From Lonicera japonica (Eukaryota; Streptophyta; Magnoliopsida; Dipsacales; Caprifoliaceae), in assembly GCA_021464415.1 (NCBI GenBank), contig CM038466.1, positions 30,286,833 through 30,350,832 on the forward strand: a DNA stretch of 64,000 nt, given 5' to 3'. Each line of letters starts with the position of its first letter. Position 1 is the stretch's first letter. Position numbers and translations under genes: made by a program. The notes beneath the pieces were generated by a model. That model searched no databases, was not told the DNA's origin, and saw nothing but the letters and a program-made list of their open reading frames with translations. Below are positions 46,472 through 56,700 of the stretch, piece after piece.

Positions 46472-47056
46472 TCAGCATATTTGTGACCTTGGTGCTGAGA
46501 CCGGGGATATTATCAGGGGGAAGATACTTAATTCTCTGGGTGGTGAGGGCTTGCACTTGAGGCTCGCAAGAAAAGCCTCCAACTGTATGCTTTGACTCCC
46601 GATGCCTAAGACAGGTAATTCCAGATCTGCCAAGGTCCTTTCAGGATCTCCTTGGATGGTAATTATACTTCCTTCGAACGGTATCTTAATCTTCTGGTGT
46701 AAGGAGGAGCGGAGTGCTCCTATGTCATGTAACCACGCTCTTCCTAACAAGAGATTAAAACTAGAGGGAATGTCTATGATTTGAAAGTCGATCGAAAAGT
46801 TTTCGGGACCGACCATGAGATCAAGCTTCAGAGAACCCAGAACGGCCCGTCTAGTGTTGTCATAGGCCCTAATGGTTACAGCTGATGGAGAAAGATCTGA
46901 ATCTAAGATACCCAGACATCTGGCGGTCTTTAGAGGGCAAACGTTTATAGTCGACCCGTTGTCGATGAGGACCTGTGGCAGGATTTTTTCTCGGGTCCGG
47001 ACAGTAATATGGAGGGGCCAGGCTGTGTTTCCTTCCCAAAGGAGATAAGTCTTCAT
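46472..47056 (-). pseudogene. Tat aspartic protease region
   Basis: VLIDNGSTINVCPL holds the retropepsin active-site Asp in the form D-N-G-S, and FNLLLGRAWLHDIGA is the second conserved block with the hydrophobic-hydrophobic-Gly signature. This enzyme processes the polyprotein. The frame overlaps the end of the zinc-knuckle frame upstream and continues, after another shift, into 46556-46308, where a G-patch-like LGMGQPGLLQ stretch is seen. Frameshifted copies on both sides show the polyprotein is broken. Confidence 0.75.
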
Positions 47057-48158
47057 CTGAGAATGAAAGATTTATTTGGACTGTAAGCGACCCAATCATA
47101 TTTGGCAGTTGTTCGGGCATAGAGTCTAGTGATATGACGGCCTCATTTAGGAGTTTGATAAAGGCGGTCCTGTGAGGTTTGGAGGCAACCAGGAGACCCC
47201 AAATGGTGATGTATGCCTGGGTTTTCTTCAACTGTTCCAGTACTCGATCCTCTCCTATTTCCTTAGGAGGTGGTGATTTCTCGGTATCCATTGGTGGTGG
47301 CTGATATACCCTCCCTGAATGGGTAATTTGTTGTATTCGAAGGGATGTTGGGTCTGATTCCTCTGAGATTTCTGATGATTCTGGATCCGTAGACCAACTG
47401 AAAGTTTTGGGGGAGGTCTCTGTCATACAGATTGTCTCCCTGGGAAGTCCTCGGGGCTTCCATGGTTGTTTTTGCTTGTCCTGGGTCCATCTTATCCCAG
47501 ATTTTCCGGGATTAGTTTTGATCATAAGTGGTTGTGAGATCCCCTGATTTGTCTTTCCTAACCCCTGCCCGGGTAAGAAGTTCATCTTAGCCATCCATTG
47601 GTCAATTATCGGATTGAGGTCTGGGGCAACTTGAGTTTTTTTTGGCGGCACGATGGGTGACTTGTAGGCTGGGTCGTCTCGAATGAGTCCCACGGGATCA
47701 AACCCTTCTTCATCTGTGGTCAAGGCGTTAATTCCCGCAGGTGGAGGATGGTTGGGAAGGGGGTTGTTAGTAACATTGGGCCTGCCGGGTGCGGGTATAG
47801 TACCAGCCTTGATTAGGTCTTGAATACGATGGCGAAGAGCCAAACAGCGTTCTGTGTCATGGCCTGCGGCTTGATGGTATGCACAATTCTCATTCATTCT
47901 CCAGGTGCTGAGAATAGGGTTTAGTGGGGGGCGTGGGTTGAGTAGAGTGATTAGTCCGGCCTTTCGGAGTAGCTCCAGGCTTTTGACCAAAGTAGTGGGA
48001 ATGGTGCAGAAGTTTCTTCTTTTCTGACTTCGGTGTTCGAAGAGTCTCCTTGTGCGGGCTACCTCATCGGAGGTGTTTGTTGTGGCTGCTAAAATGGGTT
48101 TTGTTGGTAGGGGTATGAGCTTAGTTAGTTTACGGCTGAAGTGGTCGTCTTTCTCCAA
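46869..48158 (-). pseudogene. Tat gag C-terminus: zinc knuckle and G-patch
   Basis: About 429 codons. CAYHQAAGHDTERCLALRHR is a C-x2-H-x4-H-x4-C-like knuckle as found in Tat gag proteins. WMAKMNFLPGQGLGKTNQGI is a G-patch motif (glycine-rich RNA-binding segment), also usual in this clade. The C-terminal part runs out of frame where protease begins on another frame. Confidence 0.7.
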
Positions 48159-49376
48159 GTGTACGAAGCTTTCTTGGTATCAGTTTCTGCTTTTTTGGCC
48201 AGTTCTTCCTCCACTTGCAACCCTATGCTTAACAGTGCTCGAAAATGTGGGAACACGTATTTTCCCATACAAGTTAATATAGCCGGAGTGAATTTTTTCT
48301 GAATTATCTCCAACTGCTCCTCTTCGTCTGGTCGTTTGGACATTTGAGAGGCTATTTCTCTCCAGCGAGTGACAAAGTCGCTGAAGCTTTCCTTCTCGCT
48401 TTGCTTGGCCATCTCCAAGTGTTTGCGGGTAATTTCCAAATCTTCGTTGGACCCGTATTTATTCATGAACTCCTTGACAATATCTCCCTAAGTTTTTGTG
48501 TGGTGTCTCTCTAAATCAAAAAACCATCTCAGGGCGGCCCCCGTGAGAGTCATGTGAAAGGCTTGAGCCAACTCCAGCTCTCCACAACTGGACACTTGCA
48601 TGGATCTGATATAGGATTGAAGATGGGTTTTAGGGGGCGTGGTTCCTGTGAATTTGGTGATGGAAGGGAGTTTGAATTCTTGGGGTAATCTTGCTTCCGG
48701 GTAGAGGGAGAAGGCATTCATATCTATGATCTCGTCTGCTCCTTTTATTAGGGATACTCCCTTCTGCAGGACCCTCATCTGTTCCTTCAGCTTCTTGATT
48801 TCTTCACTCTCTCTTGACACCTCGTCGGGCTGTTCATGAGTTATTACTGATTCTGCATACACTGTCCGAAGTCGGTTAATATCTGGGTACTCATTAGGAG
48901 GGGCTACTGGGGCCGGGGGTGGAATAGGCCTCGCGGGAACTTGTGGCCATGGTTGGTATTGGGGATCAAGGCCTTGTTGGGGTTGGGGCCAGATGATGGG
49001 TGGCTTTTGTTGCTGATAAGTGGGGCCTGAATCCGGGGCCCATTGATTCTGATTGTTGGGGTCGGTCTGAACGGGACCGGCTATGATAGGGCCCGTTTGG
49101 GGGTGGATTGGTTCCTTAAACTGGGGGAAGTACTTGTGATGACTGTCCTTGGTTCGGATCTCGATTCGGTGGTAGTCGTTCAAACCCTGGTGGTGCGGCT
49201 CGTTCGGCTGACAACTCTTCTATTTGAATCCGGGTACCCTGTTGCTCGTTCGTGAGGTTTGCTAGATTCATACTGACGGTCATTAGCAAACGATACATTT
49301 CGGCAAAAGTTGGCTGAGCTGCAGACGCCTCGGCTAGGCTCTGATCTGTCTCTTGATTCTCACGTCCATCGGCCAT
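48125..49376 (-). pseudogene. Tat gag, N-terminal part
   Basis: Starts at an ATG (49376-49374) reading MADGRENQETDQSLAEASAA. A frame change near 49120-49140 leads into a Pro/Gln-rich stretch and then the capsid-like block AFHMTLTGAALRWFFDLERH. A TAG at 48488-48490 (one transition from Trp) interrupts before FVTRWREIASQMSKRPDEEE. Gag forms the particle that packages element RNA. The position, first after the leader and before the zinc knuckle, fits. Confidence 0.8.
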
Positions 49377-50118
49377 TGCGGGTGTGCTTGGTCTTACTAG
49401 TCTTTCGGTATGATCTCGACCGGCCCAACCTTCCAGAATGTCGTTGTTTTACGGCTGTAGACGAAACCACGTGGCGAAGATGAAGGAAGACTACGATGCG
49501 ACTCGATTTTTGCTAAAAGAACCACTAAAAATTGCCAAGAAAAGACTCGGGTTTTTTTAAAAAGGTGTTGTAAAGTAAGCCGTAAGGTGGTACATCCCCT
49601 ACGACTGTTTTAACAGGTGTTTTAACTGACTTGATCTTATATGCAGCGCAGGTGTACGAACGGTTAAGGCTTCAGGTTCCCTCCTATTTGGCAAGACCTT
49701 GCGATATACCCCAAGGGTGGGTACGTGCAAGAGTCTTTTGATATACTTTTCGGGTACGTGAGTGTTCTCGTCACTCGATATACCTCGGGAGCGTACTTGG
49801 CCAAGGAGAGTGGAAGTAAATGCTTTTGGTTTATGTTGGCCCAAGCAAGCCAACTCCCTACTCACTTTTAATACTTCCGAGGGTTTGGGATAAATTCACA
49901 CTCGTAGAACCAATGCATGATTTGTGAAAGTGTGTGCAAAATTCAAAAGGTTGGGTTTACAAATATCATTATCTTTATTACGTATTTTCGAAAAACTCCA
50001 TTTTTTTAGAAAAAAAAAGTTTTTTTTTTCAATCAATTAACATAAGTAGGGAAAGTAGTAAAAGCAAGTATTCAACAAATAAACAAAAGTCCACATATAA
50101 GAGTCTAGTTTTCTATAG
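49377..50118 (-). other. Leader (5' untranslated region) of the Tat element
   Basis: About 740 bp between primer-binding site and gag start. No additional ORF before gag is supported, which argues against a classic Ogre element (Ogre has an extra ORF there). Confidence 0.5.
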
Positions 50119-50137
50119 GTCCCCAGCGGAGTCGCCA
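50119..50137 (-). other. Primer-binding site of the Tat element
   Basis: On the minus strand TGGCGACTCCGCTGGGGAC begins one base after the LTR end. It starts with TGG, as required to pair with the CCA end of a tRNA primer, and resembles the primer site I recall for Tat/Ogre elements (Arg tRNA). Identity of the tRNA is not proven here. Confidence 0.7.
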
Positions 50138-50138
50138 C

Positions 50139-51660
50139 TGTGAGAATCCGCAAATGCGACCCCCGGGTTCTCAGCCTCTGGTTTGGGCGTCTGAAACATC
50201 GAAAATGATTCCGTTGGTCCATTTGCTTCTATGTGTTGATATTTTCATATCGGGTGTCCCTATATTTTATTTCTAGATGCGAGGGGGTTCGTTCAGAGTC
50301 GCCAGTACGTTTTACTAGAAAACGGACAAAATAGTTGTGTAAGAGGAAAGGCTACAGATGAGCCTTTCTTTACACATTTGTCTACGAAACCAGGATTCTA
50401 TAGGGCTCGAAAACTATGTTACGGATTGGGAAGGTGTTAAGCACCCATTCCTCCTTTTCGGTCTCTAGTGGTCTTTTATATGTTTGTTTTATGTTGAAAA
50501 ACTTGGATGCTTTTACTGACAATCTACTACTTCCCAAATGAGAAACCCTAATTTCTGGGGGAAGCGGGGAGAGGGATAAAAATCTTTGTGTTCCGAGATC
50601 CAATGTTTTATTTTGAAAGACGTAAATATAAGTGACAAAAGTTATTTTTTCTTTAGAGAGGGTTTTTCGTTTTTATTTCTCAGATAACACGGTTTTTCTC
50701 GGGTTTGGACTTATTTTTGGAAAAAAAGTTTGGATCTTGTATCAGAACTAATTCAATATGGAATTAGAACTCTTGAGGGGAGTTCTGCCAGACATATCAC
50801 AATCTATGAAAGAGATAAGATATACCAGGTTTTTTTATTCCTAAGTAAGTTTTACCGGTCCGGGTTTTGAAAACAGAATTTTATCCGGATGATAATGTAC
50901 TTACTCTTCTGGTTTTGCAAATGGTTTTATCAGGGTCTTTTGTTTTGAAAATGGTAGACTATTTGTAACTTGGCAATAAGTTTATTCAAATAAAACGTGG
51001 ACAAAACAACAGAAATAAAACAAGTACACAAATATTTAATGTTAGATACTAGAAGAGGCTTTTCTTTACTTTCCCGACGAGAATAATGATAAGAAAGAAA
51101 ATATAATACAGCAGAGAGATCTATGTCGATAATAATCTTTTCCTTCTTCAGATATTTTTGAGAATTCGATTCCAGAGACGGGACACGTCGAGTGTCGAGA
51201 AATAGATTCGATAATTCTCCAGAAATAAGACGATAATAGAAAATGCTTGACGAAAGACTAGAAAATCAGATATAAACCAATAATTCTTCAATTCCCAAAT
51301 TGCTACCCTGAACCCTTGGGGGGTGTTGGCCTATTTATACTGCTCGGGGAAGATTGTCGCTCGACATTTTCCCAAAAAGGGCAAGTGTCGCACGACAATG
51401 TGTACCATGTCGTGCGACAAATGGCTGAAGTGATGTTTCTGATAGACTGATGTGTCAGAGAGTGGATGGTCTGGTGTCAGGAGGGATTGTCGCGCGACAT
51501 ACTCTTTTATCGTGCGACATTCCTCTTTTAAAAATAAGTTTATTGGCCACAAACCCTTTCGGGGCCGTTTCGGGTGCTCGGGTGGGTCCCGGACTCCAAA
51601 AATAGTACTTATCGAAGGTCGTTAGGGTTTTTGCGGGGGTCACGGATCGGGGTGTCTACA
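50139..51660 (-). repeat. Upstream (5') LTR of the Tat element
   Basis: 1522 bp. Same termini as the other LTR. It contains 139 bp (50506-50644) that the other LTR lacks and has two fewer 22-bp palindrome units. This LTR would drive gag-pol. Confidence 0.9.
51332..51519 (-). promoter_or_regulatory. LTR promoter of gag-pol: TATA and palindromes
   Basis: TATAAATA on the minus strand (51332-51339) is preceded by palindrome copies at 51355-51366 (TGTCGCTCGACA), 51386-51397 (TGTCGCACGACA), 51408-51419 (TGTCGTGCGACA), 51488-51499 (perfect TGTCGCGCGACA) and 51508-51519 (TATCGTGCGACA). Spacing to the TATA box is again 15 bp. Confidence 0.7.
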
Positions 51661-52290
51661 ACTTCTCATACCTCAATCCATAGAAATCATGCCGTATCTA
51701 AAGCCCTAATCAATGAAACTCTGTAATCTCTACACTACCTTGTTCCTCTCGATCCCCAGGACAATCTTCTCTTTAAGAAAATCATGTTTCAGAATGTTTA
51801 TAGAGGTGTAGTCTAGAGAAAGAAAAATGAGAGAAACCTTTTTTCTAAGCCAGGGGTGGGGTATATATATAGGGGACAAATGAAAGCTCTAGAACTCTAA
51901 AGAACATCACCAACCGACCTAACAACAGGCGCCTGTTGGACAGCTAACAGATGCACGTTTTTCATAAAGAGGCTCTTGTTCAACAATGAACCTAAAATAA
52001 CCAGAGCCAACCCCCCCCCCCCCCCCCCAAAGTAGCATGTTGCCCATTAACAGGCGCCTGTTGGCCCAAAATATGCAGGGTGAGCTCCAAAAATACTATA
52101 AATCAGGACACGGGGTGTCACATTTGAACTTGTATGAGATTTCTCATGGTGGTTTTTGTTATTTAACAAAGAGTGTATATTTATTAGGTATTCTTAATGA
52201 CATGTATGGGTTGTACGTTCCTCAACATAAAACATATCAACAAAAATAGGTGGGTGAAAATACAACTCACGTAATGCATGCAATAAGAAT

Positions 52291-53765
52291 TAGGAGTGGA
52301 TTTTATACCATTATTACCCTACCAATTTGTACCATACTATACCATTACCAAAATTCGGTAACCAAAATATACCGAATTTTGGTAATGGTACAGTACTGAT
52401 TGGTATCTGTACCGTACAAAAATAGTATGGTACGGTACTAGTATTGAAAATCAATACTGATAGTATACCATATCATACCAAAATTTTGGTACGTACCATG
52501 GTATACTGTACCCGTCATATACCAATTATACCATTAATACCAAATAGTATATTATTTAGATTTTAATACAATATACCAAATGTACCACATGGTCTACACT
52601 CATGAGTCATGACTCACCTCACTTGTTTATATATATATAATTAGTTTTGTTCTTAGGTAGTTTTTATTTGACCAAAAATCTCCTTAATTGTGGGATCAGA
52701 AACATTTACCCCTATCTACTATACTCTTTCAATTACTTCAGTTACAATTATTGTTTCTCCATTCATAACTACCTATTCAAAAATGTTAAAGAAAAAGAAA
52801 TAGATTAAAAAGGAAAAGAAGACGTGAAAAGATGATTACATAAATCAGAAAATTGAAGAATGGGAACTTATTGAATATGTTGACAACCATTTGGAGCATT
52901 AAAGAAATGTAACACTATGCTTAAGTAAAATTAAACGTAGCATCATTAATTGCAAAACAAGTTCTCTGTTGTGTATATTAATTTTGGCTTGACTCAGTTT
53001 TATGTGGACAATTAATTTATGACCCATATGGACCTAAAAATTGACTCGGGTTTAACTCAGTTTTGTGTTTTCTTGTTTCAATCTTTTGTTGGCCTGTCCT
53101 TTTTTTTAATTAGGGTTTCTATTAAGTTAAGACACCAATATTTATAGGATTAGGCGATTAGCCATATTTTCCGCTTAGTTGGTCCTAAAATAATCATTTC
53201 TAGTTATAAATTGGAAAAAAGTATTGTTGGTTTATATATTAAAAGTAACTTTAATTTATACTTTAGATTTTTTTTGTTGTATGCTTTTGTATGAGTTTGT
53301 TTTGTGTCATTCTTAAAATTGTGCACCCACTATTTTATGTTTTGTGCACACTGTTGGAATTCTTATAGTGGGTTTTGGTTTTGTGCCCTTCGTAGGTGTT
53401 TTATATATTTTTTAATGTAGGTGTTTTATGTTTTGTGACCACTTTTTTTTATTTTGTGGACACTGGTTTTTGTTTTTGAGCAAAAAGCATGGTTTGCAAA
53501 AGCTTACTATTTTTTGTTTTGTGCCCACTGTTGGAATTGGTTTACAAAAAGGCCACTATTTTTTTTACCTGATTTGTATTTTGTAAGTTTTTTTGGTAAT
53601 TTACCGTACCGTACCGTACCATACCATATCAAATTTTTTGGTATACTGAATTTAGTATATCAAAAAGTTTGGTATGGTAGTGGTAATAAATTTTGGTGTA
53701 CTAAATTTTCGGTATGATACATGGTACACTCGGTATAGTATGGTATTGTACCAAATCCACCTCTA
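52291..53765. mobile_element. hAT-like non-autonomous element
   Basis: Left end TAGGAGTGGATTTTATACC and right end GTACCAAATCCACCTCTA are inverted (TAGGAGTGGATTT against TAGAGGTGGATTT). Flanks are 8-bp near-duplicates ATAAGAAT (52283-52290) and GTAAAAAT (53766-53773). Both subterminal zones are packed with GGTATGGTA/TACCATACC and GGTACGTACC words. 1475 bp, no transposase. Confidence 0.75.
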
Positions 53766-53773
53766 GTAAAAAT

Positions 53774-54395
53774 AGATTGTATGTGGCATTTTCTATGAAC
53801 TAATAGCAAATTAAATAAAAATAAAAACAAACATTCATTGCTAATTTGTTTGATAAACAAGTTTAATATAATATACAGTTTAGTCTTTTTCAGACCCTTG
53901 TGGTGGAGATTGGGTAAGATCTTTAAGTTGTCCAAAAAGTCTTGCTAATGCACTCAATTATATATATATAATTATATAATTAAGCTCCTTTTGATAGCGA
54001 CATGGAAAATGAAAAGAAATATAACTAATTTAAGTGAGAAGATGGAAAATAAGTTCAGGAATTGGTGAGATTAATTAACTCTTGCCTTTTGCTTTTTTCC
54101 ATGACAAAATTTTCTTTGGGTGATGGTGGAGAAATTTTTTTCACAAAATATTAAAGGAGGATGGATGACATATACTCACAAAAATAAGTATGAGATGAGA
54201 GTATCTCACTATATGCGTCAATTTATTTTCCATCTTCTCACTCAAATTAATTGTTTTTATTTTCATTTACCATGTTGCTATCAAACGGAGCCTTAGTTGT
54301 TCAATCACTTGTTTCATAATATGTTGTTCTCTAGGTTTTCTTCTTCTTCTGAAATTATAGCAGCCGATATTCAACCTTGAAAAAAGACGACCAGG
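53774..54395. other. AT-rich intergenic DNA
   Basis: GAGAAGATGGAAAATAA near 54036 is inverted against TTATTTTCCATCTTCTCA near 54224, suggesting a small MITE-like inverted repeat. No gene. Confidence 0.4.
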
Positions 54396-54728
54396 CGGTG
54401 GCGGATGTAGGGGGACCGGGGGGGCCCGGGTCCCCCCGAGATATTTTAAACCCTCATTAGTATTAGTATTTTTTTTATAAATATAATTGTTGGCACTCTT
54501 TAAATAAAATTATGCATTTTTATTTTGTTATGAATTTTTTTATCTCTAAAAATTATTTTAGAGTGTTAATTTTTTTATGGAGTGTCAATAGTTATACTAA
54601 TTATTATTTATATTATAAGTATTCAATAAATTTAAGTGGCTATAGTTCCTCTTAATAAATTTATAGAGTATCATATTTTTTATGTTGTGTTTTGGCTCCC
54701 CGTACTCCAAATCCTGGATCTGCCACTG
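54396..54728. mobile_element. Small hAT-like MITE
   Basis: Left end CGGTGGCGGATGTAGG and right end CCTGGATCTGCCACTG are inverted, the widespread plant GTGGCGGATC-type termini. Flanks CGACCAGG (54388-54395) and CGACCAGA (54729-54736) match 7 of 8. 333 bp, located just beyond the 3' end of the P450 gene. Confidence 0.8.
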
Positions 54729-55856
54729 CGACCAGATTTTGTAATAATCAAACTATAAAAAGTCATTTCATAGGAAATAATTCACGAAGAAATTAAGCAC
54801 AAAAATCTTGGCTATTTATAAAAGCTATCATAATATTTTACTTGAAAATGATGTAAATTAAATAGGCACAGACACATGTTGAGATTATTTTGATCATTTA
54901 TGTTTTTTTACTAACAATATGATCGATTACACTTTCTTAGCAAAAAGGCAAAGATGATTTTTCTTTTGCACTACTATGCCAGCCCTGGGATCAAGGTCTA
55001 AATCTTCCTTCTTCATCCCATTAGGCAGTTCCCAATCGAAAGAGCACAATAGAGATGAAAGTACAAGTTGCACAGTCGCGACTCCCATGGATATACCGGG
55101 GCATTTTCTACGCCCAGCTCCAAAAGGAATTAACTCGAAGTCTAATCCTTTGTAATCAATAGTACTATTTAAGAATCTCTCAGGAAAAAACATTTCAGGG
55201 TCTTTCCAACATTCGGGATCCCTTCCAATTGCATAAGCATTCACATAAACTAGAGTTTTAGGCCGGATTTCGTACCCATCTATAACACAACTTTTCACTG
55301 TTTCTCGAGGTATTAAAAGCGGTAAAGCTGGGTGCAATCTCAATGTCTCTTTTACCACGGCCTCTAGGTACGGTAGCTTTTGAAGATCGTCTTCATCTAC
55401 TCGGCCTTTTTCCCCAATCAACTTTCTAACTTCTTCTTGTGCTTTCTTCATTAACGATGGGTTCTTCATTAGCTCCGTCATGGCCCAAATTACAGTAGCC
55501 GAACTTGTATCCGTTCCACCTAAGAATATATTCTGCAAAGATGAAAAGGAAACTTTAAGAAACATTGTTTATTTTTACAATTTGTGAAAATGATCATCGA
55601 TCTGTTAATAAGCAAAAGAAACACATGGATCACCATAAGAATCCCTTTAATGTGATCAAAACTGAAATCAGATGATGATTGTTCCTCTCTTAGCTGAAGA
55701 AAGATGTCGATGATGTCTTCTTGACTGGAATTGTTCCTCTTTGGATCGAGGTGGTCATTGATAAGTTCTTGATACATCAAATTCATTTCTCTAAAGATCT
55801 TGTCCAATTGAGCGCAATGTCCAGTAACATTATCTATCCAACCAATAAGAGGAAAG

Positions 55857-56221
55857 TGAAAGAAAAATCCAGCTTCATCTAGAAGCTCCATCTAGAAGGA
55901 TTGCTAGTCTTCTTTGGTTGCTACCTAACTTGGTGGAAATATTGGCAAAGTTGGCAACTTTGTCAATGGTGGAGAAGGAATGGCATTGGGGAAGCTTGTT
56001 ATAAATACCCCTGCCCATTCCATTAGTTAGCATCAAGTAAGTAGGATCAGAAAAATCAGAAGAGTATTTAGAGAGAGTTCATAGAGAGACTCCAAGAGAG
56101 ATTTTTGTGAGAAGTTTTTTTGTAAAGAATTCTTGTTGTAATTCTTATTGTTTATTTTCTGGAGAGAAATAAACCTGTTTTTCTTCTCAATATCATTCTC
56201 TGATTTTTCCCAATCCCAACA
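55857..56221 (+). repeat. Copia 5' LTR
   Basis: 365 bp. TATAAATA at 56000-56007 is the likely promoter TATA box. AATAAA near 56168-56173 is the likely polyadenylation signal. Near the start the words CATCTAGAAG occur twice. Confidence 0.95.
56000..56007 (+). promoter_or_regulatory. TATA box of the Copia LTR
   Basis: TATAAATA followed by CCCCTGCCC, about 140 bp into the LTR, the expected place for a U3 promoter. The same box is in the 3' LTR near 60907. Confidence 0.7.
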
Positions 56222-56223
56222 AG

Positions 56224-56235
56224 TGGTATCAGAGC
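56224..56235 (+). other. Copia primer-binding site
   Basis: TGGTATCAGAGC, two bases after the 5' LTR, is the classic plant Copia site complementary to initiator methionine tRNA. Confidence 0.9.
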
Positions 56236-56465
56236 CTGAGTTAGTGCACAGAGAATTTTTTTTTCAGATTTTTCTGTTTCGGGTCAAATTTTTTTTTGTC
56301 TCCGAATCGATTTCTAGGCACACTACTGGAAAGATCATGTTTCGAGGATTCTGGAAATAATTTTTTCGGAATTTTTCGAGCACGGGAAGGTCCTCAAATC
56401 GGCGGTCAAAATCTGGTCAAAGTTGCTGGAATAGTGCCCGAAAAACCAGTGTCTGGAGGTTGAAG

Positions 56466-56542
56466 ACAGCGCCACGTCAGCGCCCAGTCAGCGCCACATC
56501 ATTGCCATGTCAGCGCCACGTCATCGCCCAGTCAGCGCCACG
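56466..56542 (+). repeat. 11-bp tandem repeats in the Copia leader
   Basis: Seven consecutive 11-bp units of the form TCAGCGCCACG with one- to three-base variants (for example TCAGCGCCCAG, TCATTGCCATG). They lie in the untranslated leader between primer site and gag. Confidence 0.85.
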
Positions 56543-56700
56543 TCACCCCTTGAGTCTGCCACGTGTCACTCCTTGACACATAATCATTTTCGACCCCGGA
56601 GAGATCTATCCTACCATTTTCGACCGTTCCGGACGCAACGGTGCACTCCGTTTTGTCAAATTCTGCTTCTAAATTTGACAAAAGTACGAATCAAATCAGA

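Larger units (their letters stand above)
33398..51660 (-). mobile_element. 18.3-kb Ty3/gypsy Tat-clade LTR retrotransposon
   Basis: Two long direct repeats (33398-34825 and 50139-51660) enclose 15.3 kb and are flanked by a perfect 5-bp duplication ACTTC (33393-33397, 51661-51665). In minus orientation the LTR starts TGTAGACACCCCGATCCG. Gag, protease, reverse transcriptase, RNase H, a second archaeal-type RNase H and integrase follow in that order, which defines the Tat branch (relatives of Ogre, Retand and Grande). Gag-pol is broken by stops and frameshifts, so it is not autonomous. Sampled over about 260 bp, the LTRs differ by about 4 percent, nearly all transitions, so it is much older than the Copia element. 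Between integrase and the downstream LTR lie about 7.6 kb with genes on the opposite strand. Confidence 0.9.
33036..52122 (-). repeat. Candidate solo LTR, split by the Tat element
   Basis: Joining 33036-33397 to 51666-52122 gives about 819 bp. On the minus strand it begins TGTGACACCCCGTGTCC, a start typical of chromovirus LTRs, with TATA-like CCCCTATATATATACCCC (51853-51871) and two CG-containing palindromes upstream (CAACAGGCGCCTGTTG at 51923-51938, AACAGGCGCCTGTT at 52049-52062). Flanks CTTGA (33031-33035) and TTTGA (52123-52127) match 4 of 5. The left border is weak because it does not show the usual TG. No internal coding region belongs to it. A run of 18 C lies at 52011-52028. Confidence 0.45.

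Noticed and set aside
50037..50222. Short ORF across the Tat primer-binding site
   Set aside because: It overlaps the leader and LTR boundary and has no domain; a shadow of non-coding element DNA.
33398..51660. Calling the large element an Ogre
   Set aside because: Size and Tat-type polymerase fit, but no extra ORF before gag is present and the extra genes are downstream and antisense, closer to the Grande/Retand plan.
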